From the NCBI RefSeq assembly GCF_019091455.1, contig NZ_JAGXJN010000007.1:1-64000 (forward strand): 64,000 nt of DNA. Reading direction: 5' to 3'. This DNA is from Chitinophaga sp. GbtcB8 (lineage in GTDB: Bacteria; Bacteroidota; Bacteroidia; Chitinophagales; Chitinophagaceae). The number at the start of each line of letters is the position of its first letter. The stretch's first letter is position 1. The translations under genes and the position numbers were made by a program. The notes beneath the pieces were generated by a model. It saw only the letters and a program-made list of their open reading frames with translations, ran no database searches and was not told the origin of the DNA. Positions 53,100 to 61,400 of this stretch are shown one piece after another.

Positions 53100-53660
53100 T
53101 TATTCATTGCCAATGGCACGAATGATCCGCGCAGGATTTCCGCCAACAAGGGTATTTGAAGGAACATCCCGGGTAACTACAGCACCCGCAGCCACTATTG
53201 AGTTTTCGCCAACAGTTACGCCGCCAATGATCGTTGCGCCGGCTGCGATCCAGACATTTCTCTCAATCACGATGGGCTTTCCGATTGTAACAGCGCGCCG
53301 TTGTGCAGGATCAAGGGGATGGCCTGTTGTGATGATGTTTACATTCGGCCCGATCATCACATCGTCCCCGATATCGAGGCCGCCAAGGTCATAAAAAGTG
53401 CAGTTCTGGTTTATGAATACATTATGCCCGACGCGGATCTCGGCTCCGCCGGCAGTATAGAATGGTGGGATCAATGAAAAGTTGTCGTCTACCTTTCTGC
53501 CAATAAGTTCGCTGAACAAAGCCCGTATTTCATCAGCATCATCGTACGTTAAACGGTTAAGTTTGGCGGTGATTGCCATTGCCCGTTTAACGCTTGCTAC
53601 CATGGCCGCCGATTCCGGCGTTCTTCTGTGAATTATCCTGGTGTGATCGTTATTCATCAT
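53100..53660 (-). CDS. Maltose/nodulation-type hexapeptide acetyltransferase
   Basis: 186 aa. N-terminal Mac domain helices (residues 10-60) lead to a left-handed beta-helix of hexapeptide repeats (VFINQNCTFYDLG, VMIGPNVNIITTGHP with the catalytic His, VWIAAGATIIGGVTVGENSIVAAGAVVTRDV, NPARIIR). Acetyl-CoA-dependent O-acetylation of a sugar is the family role (Maa/NodL/LacA group). It lies upstream of the MarR-GNAT gene in the same direction. Confidence 0.92.
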   Translation of the reverse strand: MMNNDHTRIIHRRTPESAAMVASVKRAMAITAKLNRLTYDDADEIRALFSELIGRKVDDNFSLIPPFYTAGGAEIRVGHNVFINQNCTFYDLGGLDIGDDVMIGPNVNIITTGHPLDPAQRRAVTIGKPIVIERNVWIAAGATIIGGVTVGENSIVAAGAVVTRDVPSNTLVGGNPARIIRAIGNE

Positions 53661-53729
53661 TTGTTAAGATAGCAATTCTACCCTTTATTTGTAAAACCGG
53701 TTCACAACCTTTAACTTTAAAAGTAACTT

Positions 53730-53984
53730 ATGCAAACACCGGAACTACCATACCAGCCCATTGATTGCAACTACTACGACCGCCTGGAAGCCTGGGCTAC
53801 CCTGCGTACCGTTTGCTGCATCCTGTACCGGGATGAAAATGAGCAGCAAAAGGAAGTTTCAGCTATTATTGAAGATGTGTATACCGCGCTTAAGGTGGAG
53901 TATATGCGGCTGGATAACGGACTGGTAATAAGGCTGGATAAGCTGGTGGCAGTGAATGACATACCAGTGCCGGACCACTGTTAA
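53730..53984 (+). CDS. Rof-like Rho-binding antiterminator
   Basis: 84 aa. The sequence YQPIDCNYYDRLEAWATLRT near the N-terminus and VEYMRLDNGLVIRLDKLVAV near the C-terminus match the small Sm-like fold of E. coli Rof (YaeO), which binds Rho and blocks termination. Members in Bacteroidota keep the Y-x-P-I-x-C and RLDKL features, as here. Function in this lineage is inferred only. Confidence 0.72.
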   Translation: MQTPELPYQPIDCNYYDRLEAWATLRTVCCILYRDENEQQKEVSAIIEDVYTALKVEYMRLDNGLVIRLDKLVAVNDIPVPDHC

Positions 53985-54000
53985 GAGCATGCAATAAATG

Positions 54001-54027
54001 TGTGCCACACCTTTGAGGCGTGGCACA
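54001..54027. terminator. Hairpin between convergent genes
   Basis: TGTGCCAC (54001-54008) and GTGGCACA (54020-54027) form a stem extended inward by CC/GG after one mismatch. No strong T run. It probably ends both the Rof-like gene and the 1457-aa gene. Confidence 0.5.
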
Positions 54028-54042
54028 CGCATAATTATATAA

Positions 54043-57000
54043 TTAATCCGCACACGTAGGGCAGCACACAAACGGCACCTCCGTTAACGGCGATGTACGC
54101 AAGATCCTGTACTTACCCAGCGCATTTGTTAGCGCATACTGGCTTTGCAGCTGCCGGGATTCAATAGCGGCATATACCTGCGGGTTATTGGCCGTTAGCT
54201 TCTTGATCTCCGGCAGAGATAACCCAATATGCTCATACAGGCTGGTGATGTTGCCAAACACTTCTACCGTAAGCACACTTAATGGCGAATCTTCCGGCAG
54301 GCCCAGGCCTATGAGCAGCGCAGCTATTTCCTTATTTTCCCAGGTGATGGTGGCTGTTTTTACCTGGTCTTTAAAAATAGCGACCAGCGCGCCAGCAACC
54401 AGTGAAGCTGTGGTAAAGCTTTGTGCGGCCAGCGGCGTTACTTTCAACGGCGCATCCTGCAGCGCATCATAAGCCTTTAATAGCTTGCGGGAGGTATCCC
54501 GGTCGAGGTCAACTACTTTACCTGCTGCACGTTCCTGGATCACCTGGTCCAGCTTACGCTGAGTTACGGGATCTAAGCGCAGGGTATTCACTTCATTCAG
54601 CATGGTGAGGTTAGTAAGCAGCACACCTGCACGCGCAGGTTCATCGGTTTGCTCTACTGTCCAGCGGTTCAGCTCCTGGCGGCCGACGTTGTACAACAGG
54701 CCAAAATCGCGGTCAGGTATTTTCACTACCGGCGGCAGTGATAGCTGCATCAGCTTTTCATCCAGCAGAATATTGCGGTATGCCAGTCCATCGGCTTGTT
54801 TTACCTGTGCATATAATACAGCGTGCATTTGCGTACGGGGCGGGTCCGGGGTTACGTCTTTACCTTTCCACACTGCTTTTGCATAAGGCGCATTTACATA
54901 CACACGATCCTTATCACGGTCTACATTGCACAGCAAAGTAGGCGCAGGGTGTTGTATACCCGTTACACGCAATGGGCGGCCAAAGCGGCCCTGGGCAGTG
55001 CTCCACAGGTTTTCCTTATCATCTTCCGCATTACTCCAATGCCCGTGTCCCATACGAAACTCGTATGTAAAGAAGCCGAACAGCTCAGCGCTTTCTGCAT
55101 GCAGGCCCGGGGGCAGTGGCAACAGGTAGTGTACCTGGTCATTATCGCTGGCTTTTTCCATTGCCTGCATGGCGCTCAGGCCGGCCATATCATCTGTTTG
55201 GTTAGGCGTAATGCTGCGGGTATATTCCGGGTCAACGGGCAGCGGCGGATCTTCCGTTACGTCATTGGCAATACCTATGTTGTTGCTCAGCATCTGGTCC
55301 GGCGTATATTGCAGCAGGCGGCAGAATACCGTATCATGGGGGTCTGCAACCGGTTCTTCCAGCTCTACCCACAAATAACGCTGCCGCGGTTCTGTGGCGC
55401 TGTATTTTTCATTTTTACGGTAAGGTGAAAATGCTATACCCACACTGGCGATCTTTGGCACCTGTGCCGGTATCACGGTTGCCGGCAGGTCCAGCTGTTC
55501 CTGCACAAAGGTGGCAGGTGCGCCGTGGTTAGGTTTAAAGTTGGGCGTAATGGTATACGTTACCTGCAGCTCATCCGGGAAGCGCAGCTGCCCGTTGGAT
55601 TGTTTAAGCGCGGTTTTAGGTTCAATAGCATCAATAAACACCAGCGTGGTGCTGTTGCGGTTCACAATCCCAAACTCATCCGGGATCAGGGATTCAAAGG
55701 AGGCGTAGTGTTTCATCTCTATATCGCCCAGCACATCCAGCACTTCAGCTTCTGCATCCGTATCATGCTTGAACTTCTTTTTACGGCTAATGGTAAACCC
55801 TGCATCCTGCATGGCATCCCAGCTCCAGTCGCGGTTAAGGCGGTACACCACGCAGCCTATCCAGTGGTTAGACAGATCCCCTTTAGATGAGAACGTAATG
55901 CTGCTATGATCCGGCGCCAGGTGGTGGCGGATCTTGTTATTACAGCCAAATACAACCCGCTCTCCTTTTTTGCCTACCAGCGTAAGATTGCGGGATACCA
56001 CGCCCAGCTGCTGCGCCAGGCGCTGCACCATATCCGGCATACGGTCCACACTTTCACGGATAAAGAACAGGGAAGCAATGGTGCCATCATTCACATAAGG
56101 CGGATCAGGCTGCAGGTACACACCCTGTACCGGTGTTACATTGGCTTTGGGCAGCAGCAGATTTGCTTCTGTGCCGGATTCCTTGTAAAAACGGAACTGC
56201 GTGGTTTTGCCGTAACGGCTGTCCAGGTCGGGATTAGCATCATTAATAAAGCCATAATAAGTGCTGTCCCCTTCGCATACGCCACGTACGGTTACGCGTA
56301 TACGCCTTGCTGTGGGTAAGGGAATATCCGTCATGGCATCAATGGCCGGCTTATTCAGCGTAGCGTCATTAAACGGATCATCCAGGTTACCCAGGTTCAG
56401 GGAAGTTATATCATGGAAAACAACAGGCAGTGTTAATTCATCGTCAAAGCCGGCGGGAAAAGCGCGCGTGGTGCGGTACAAGGTTACATAGTTCTCTTCA
56501 CCGCTGTCGCTTAAAAGATTGTCCAGGCGAAGGGTTTCCACTTCTACCTTTATCTCTGCCTTTACTACATCCGGATCGGCAATGGCAGGGGTTTTACTTT
56601 CGCCCTGCGCTGCATTGGATTGTATAAGCAGCTGCACGGGGTCCTGCCCGGCGGCCTGGTATTTACCGGTAAATACTACTGCGGGATAGTTCAGCAGCGG
56701 GCGGCGTATGTGCAATACCGGGCTGGCATCAAAAGTATGTACCTTAGCTTCATCAACAGATTCATTGAAATAATCAACCTGTGTGCTGATCAGCTGCGCG
56801 GGTTTATCCATACGGCAAAGGCCGGGCGCTATGTATCTTTTAAAAAGGCGTTTAGCCGTTGGCGATGCTGCGTTGTTAAACAGCTCCTCTCCTATGGCCG
56901 GGCCGCCGCCGCTAATGTCCTGCATACGCACGCGGAACTCGTAGGTATTGCCGTATAAGAGTTTGGCGGCGGTAGCTACTTCATCAAACAAATTATCCGG

Positions 57001-58416
57001 CGGCACATTTTGCTGCGCTATTATCTCACCACCATCATCTTTTATTACGCCTTGCTCATTCTGGTAAATGAGCACTGCGTCATGATCTTTCAGCACCAGG
57101 CTTTTGCCTATCCAGTTAGTGAAATACATAGGCAGCCAGTAAGCACCGGCAGTATTGTTATCAGGCTGAGTAGGAAATACCTGGAAGGGCAGCTCCACTT
57201 CTTCATTGGCTGCATTGCCTACACCGGCGCCGCCTATACTATAGGATTGTTTGCTTCTCACCAGGTTCAGACTGTTCCAGGCATCCACGCCTTCCTGTTT
57301 CACATCTATCCGGTAACCGAAAACGCCTAAAGGCGCATCTACCCTTTTGCCCGGCTCCAGCGGGTTCTGGGCCAGCTGGCGGATGTACCAGATCAGGATC
57401 TGCTCATCGTCCCAGGCCAGGCGTATGCCTGCATCCTTTACCGGGTGTGCACCGTCCTGCTGTTCGCTTAGCAGGTTGCTGCTCACCGGTTGTGTTACAT
57501 GCACGATCTTGGCAAAACCATCATTGTATTCATTCAGCTCTGCAAAAATTTTGTCCCACTCTCCTTTGGGCTCAGGGTCTACTGCATCAATAGTTTTGCG
57601 GTACAGCACCGGGAATAATAACGGCGCAAATACGGGCCGGGGCGTATCTACCTTCAGCTTGGGAATGCGGGCGGCATAGCGTTTTACAAAAGGACCGTCT
57701 GCATCTTCCAGCAATGCATTCTGAATGGGTACATAGTCGGCATTTACCAGGTCGGCATACAGGTAACAACCTTTTTCAAACAGCGCGGCATTATCTTCCA
57801 CAGATACCTCTGTTTGATAGATCATGCCACAGGCTCTTGCCAGCAGGGGCTGGCGCAGGATGTGGGCAAACACCTGTCCCCAGCTCAGATCATCTTTAGT
57901 AGCCCAGCCAGGTTTCTTCTTGGTGTCTTTACGGATGGCGCAGTGGTAGCTGTCGTCCGTACGGGCATTGGGATGGCGGGGACTGGTGAAGTTGAATGAT
58001 TCCCGGTAGCTTAGCGGCAGGTACTTACGCACGCTGGTTGATTCGGGGATCACTGCTTCTGCTTTATCGGTGGTATTGTCTACATTTATTTTTGCGCCCA
58101 GGTCAGCTGCAATAGCCTGCAGCAATGCTTTTTTATTGGCCGCTGCGGCGATGGCTACCGGTATTTTCACCGGCACACGGCCTGCTGCGGTGGCATTGCT
58201 CAAAGGCCACTCATCCAGCCCTTTCACCACGCCTATTTCGAACTGCGGTACCAGGTCGGCAAAGGGTGTGGCGTTATCATCCGGGGCTGGTAAGCCGGTG
58301 GCATATGGGGTGAACGGGTCCTGGTTGCGGGGGATCAATACAATGTTCAGGGTTAATTTTTTCCCGTCAAATCCCTGGGGAAACACCATTACTGTATATC
58401 TTCTCTTAGCTTCCAT
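54043..58416 (-). CDS. Giant protein of unknown function (1457 aa)
   Basis: No signal peptide or membrane segment (start MEAKRRYTVMVFPQGFDGKK), so it is cytoplasmic or leaves by a non-Sec route. It is mainly beta-rich with many short polar loops; an FGYRIDVKQEGVDAWNSLNLV segment and several P-rich joints suggest multiple domains. The C-terminal 300 residues are more helical and the chain ends in CCPTCAD, a possible metal or disulfide site. No recognised domain. It starts 46 nt after the stop of the following gene (58463), in the same direction, so the two probably form an operon. Confidence 0.75.
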   Translation of the reverse strand: MEAKRRYTVMVFPQGFDGKKLTLNIVLIPRNQDPFTPYATGLPAPDDNATPFADLVPQFEIGVVKGLDEWPLSNATAAGRVPVKIPVAIAAAANKKALLQAIAADLGAKINVDNTTDKAEAVIPESTSVRKYLPLSYRESFNFTSPRHPNARTDDSYHCAIRKDTKKKPGWATKDDLSWGQVFAHILRQPLLARACGMIYQTEVSVEDNAALFEKGCYLYADLVNADYVPIQNALLEDADGPFVKRYAARIPKLKVDTPRPVFAPLLFPVLYRKTIDAVDPEPKGEWDKIFAELNEYNDGFAKIVHVTQPVSSNLLSEQQDGAHPVKDAGIRLAWDDEQILIWYIRQLAQNPLEPGKRVDAPLGVFGYRIDVKQEGVDAWNSLNLVRSKQSYSIGGAGVGNAANEEVELPFQVFPTQPDNNTAGAYWLPMYFTNWIGKSLVLKDHDAVLIYQNEQGVIKDDGGEIIAQQNVPPDNLFDEVATAAKLLYGNTYEFRVRMQDISGGGPAIGEELFNNAASPTAKRLFKRYIAPGLCRMDKPAQLISTQVDYFNESVDEAKVHTFDASPVLHIRRPLLNYPAVVFTGKYQAAGQDPVQLLIQSNAAQGESKTPAIADPDVVKAEIKVEVETLRLDNLLSDSGEENYVTLYRTTRAFPAGFDDELTLPVVFHDITSLNLGNLDDPFNDATLNKPAIDAMTDIPLPTARRIRVTVRGVCEGDSTYYGFINDANPDLDSRYGKTTQFRFYKESGTEANLLLPKANVTPVQGVYLQPDPPYVNDGTIASLFFIRESVDRMPDMVQRLAQQLGVVSRNLTLVGKKGERVVFGCNNKIRHHLAPDHSSITFSSKGDLSNHWIGCVVYRLNRDWSWDAMQDAGFTISRKKKFKHDTDAEAEVLDVLGDIEMKHYASFESLIPDEFGIVNRNSTTLVFIDAIEPKTALKQSNGQLRFPDELQVTYTITPNFKPNHGAPATFVQEQLDLPATVIPAQVPKIASVGIAFSPYRKNEKYSATEPRQRYLWVELEEPVADPHDTVFCRLLQYTPDQMLSNNIGIANDVTEDPPLPVDPEYTRSITPNQTDDMAGLSAMQAMEKASDNDQVHYLLPLPPGLHAESAELFGFFTYEFRMGHGHWSNAEDDKENLWSTAQGRFGRPLRVTGIQHPAPTLLCNVDRDKDRVYVNAPYAKAVWKGKDVTPDPPRTQMHAVLYAQVKQADGLAYRNILLDEKLMQLSLPPVVKIPDRDFGLLYNVGRQELNRWTVEQTDEPARAGVLLTNLTMLNEVNTLRLDPVTQRKLDQVIQERAAGKVVDLDRDTSRKLLKAYDALQDAPLKVTPLAAQSFTTASLVAGALVAIFKDQVKTATITWENKEIAALLIGLGLPEDSPLSVLTVEVFGNITSLYEHIGLSLPEIKKLTANNPQVYAAIESRQLQSQYALTNALGKYRILRTSPLTEVPFVCCPTCAD

Positions 58417-58462
58417 GTGTGCTGTTTTTGTAATGAATGATTAGGAGGTGATATGGCGGCGC

Positions 58463-61400
58463 TTATGCGATCTGCCGGTCTTCACCCCAGGTTTTTGAAA
58501 AGCTGATATCGATGATGAGGAAAATGCTGATGTCAAGCGCAAAGGTTACCTGTGCGGAGGTTTCTGTTTTATTGCCGGTCTTTTCTACAATGCCTTTGGC
58601 TTCTATGCTGATGGTTACACATACCAGGCCGCCCAGCAGATCTGCGTTTCCGCGGAACAGCATCATGGCGGTGATCACTACCTTATCCTTATCTGCATAC
58701 ATTTCAACACCTACCATAAAGGTTACGCTGGCATGGCCTACCACCGGCAGGCTTACTACTATTTGCACGCCAAAAGCAAAAGCCAGCGTAAGGTTGGGGC
58801 CTACTTTGGTATCGCAGGCTATCTTTACATCCACAGAGCCCTGGGCAAAAATAGAACCCACGCCTACGGACATACACATTACACTGAGGCCGCCATGGAA
58901 TTTCAGGAAAGCGCCTGCTGTGGGCAACAGCTGCCCGGGATCAGTAGTAACCTTTAATGCGGCGTTGAAATACACACCCACACCTAAAGAGGCTTCCAGC
59001 TTCAAAGGTGTTTGCGCACTGTTATACAGGTCGTCTGTTGACGGAAAGCGCACCAGCGGAATATCTTTGGTGGCTTCAAATTTATATTCCCATATTTCAC
59101 CGCTGTTGCTCATGGCAATCTTAAGCCCGCGTTTCATGGCTTCTGCATAATTGCCCTGGCTCAGCTGCGCAAGCACTTCCAGTATGTCTACTACCGGCTG
59201 CAGCGCATCACTGAACTCTATTTCCGGCACCGGCAGGCCTATGCCGCTATCCCCGCCTTCATAACCGCTTTCCTTGTTTTTGCTGGCATCAAAGTTTCCT
59301 TTGATGGTCATCAGCTTTTTCATATCGCCCAGGTCCACGATCATGGAGAGGTTGTTTAAACGGCTCTTCCATTGATTGCCCATATCGCTGGCAAAGGAAT
59401 CTACATCAAAATTCAGCTTGCCATCGCCATAAGCGCTATCGGGCTGGGGATGTGTTTTTTTCTTGGTGGTGGCGTAATGAATGTAAATACGCAGGGCCTC
59501 CGTATCTACCAGCGGTATATCAAACGGTGGTACGTCAAAGTTCATGGCTTTATCCACCAGGCCGTCAATGCCTTTCTGCAACATGTTCATGCCCTGGTTC
59601 ACTACGGATTCGCCTACTTTTTCCGCTTCTACCTTTAACAGCTCCAGCACCTGTGTACCCCCGTCTGATAACGCATTGGTAACAAAAGCTACGGCTGCAT
59701 TACCGGCGCTGTCTATACCATTCAGCATAGGCATGGCCTTGCCGAAATTATCTATGGCATTGCCGATGTTGGGGAAAATGCCGTTGCCGGTCATCAGGCG
59801 GTAAGCATCTGCAAAAATGGGCGGTGTTTTACTTAACAGCATTTTTTGCAGCTTGCCATAAGATGGTGTAAGGAACAATGCTTTTTGCGTGGCCGTGCTT
59901 TGCAGGTAACCAAAGTTAATAGTGCTGCTGCCGGGTGCACGCAGTATTTCCAGCGGATGCGCTATGCGTAATAGCTGGCTGGTTACTACTGCAGGATCCA
60001 CCACTACATCTTTTTTCCATTTACCGGTACGTATAAGCGGTACCGTGGTGCCGGTAGGCAGCGGCGTAACATCGCCTGTGCCGGCATTATGCGTTATCAT
60101 GGCCCAGCTGCCATCTTTTGGCAGGAACACATTACCACGCGCGGCTACTACAAATACCTTGTTACCGCCGGCATCTACAGACGGGTTCACATCAAAGCGG
60201 TTCAGCCGCATCTGCTGATCGCTGTTGTTAATATCTACCACGCAATCCAGGTCGCCGCCAATGCTGTCGTTCTGCAAAGCCAGCAGGGCCCGCAGCTGGT
60301 CTACGGTCAGGGGTTTGCCGGCAGGCGCTACCTGCACATAACCCAATATTTTTTTAGATACCACGCGGTGCTCAATATGTCCCTGCACTACATTTTCTAT
60401 TTCCACATCCGCATCAAAATATACGCCGCCGCATTTCACGGGTTCATGCAGGGCATTGCCGGTGGTATTGGTATAGATCTGGCCTTTGATACCGTTGAGG
60501 TAATCGGCGCCAATGGCTATATCATTGGTATCTGTGTATTCTGCTACAGAAGGCGCATCCTTGATGTTGCGCACATTGAACAGGCCTTTAATAATGCCGG
60601 GATGAAACTCATAAGGCTCATGCTCTGTTACAAAATCATTGGGGTTGGTGGTGTATGGGTCCACCCCTTTCTTTTTATAACGGTAAGAGAAATCAAACTT
60701 ACCGTCGCTCTCTGCTTTCCAGCCGCTGTCTGTGCGGTACACATAACCGGTACCGGTGCGGAACAGCGTAATGGTGCGCACTACGCGGATGCCCCAGGGG
60801 TACAAAATGCTTCTTACCTGTATCACCTCATGCGCAGTACGGCCCAGCATCACATCAAAGCGCGCCTGGCTGGTTTGGGCCATGGCGGCGGAAGGGCTTA
60901 ACCAGTTGCTGAACATGCTGGCGCCGTAACCGGTAATATCTATACGGCTTACAGGCACGCCCCTGGAATCTTTTACCAGGTTGGATAAGCTGAGCACACC
61001 CGTCAGAAATTCATTGTTGAATATTTCCGTTACACGGTGCCCCAGGTTACTGCCAATAGTAGGCTGGCCGACAACGTTTAACAGGTTATTCAGCTGCACT
61101 ACATAACCGGGGAACATCGGCGAATCATTGCCCAGCTCCGGATCGGTTTTACCAAAGGTGCCTGCTGTCATGCGCAGCTGTATGCCGCCCTGCAGCTTGT
61201 AGGTGCCATCTGCCTGCTTGCGGAATACGGGCCGTATATTGGCCATATCCGGCTTTTTCGGCTCTATAAAGTGTTTGGATACATAGTTGATCGCTTTTAA
61301 ACCAAATGGCAGCGTAAAGGCGGATACCGTGAAATTCTGCGGGTTATTCTTAAACTCATCCAGCAAAGAATTTACTACCGGTATAGGCGCCAGGGCCACG

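Noticed and set aside
60089..60901. 270-codon frame opposite the giant gene
   Set aside because: Antisense shadow of the 58463-64000 gene with tyrosine- and histidine-rich, unnatural composition; no ribosome-binding site.
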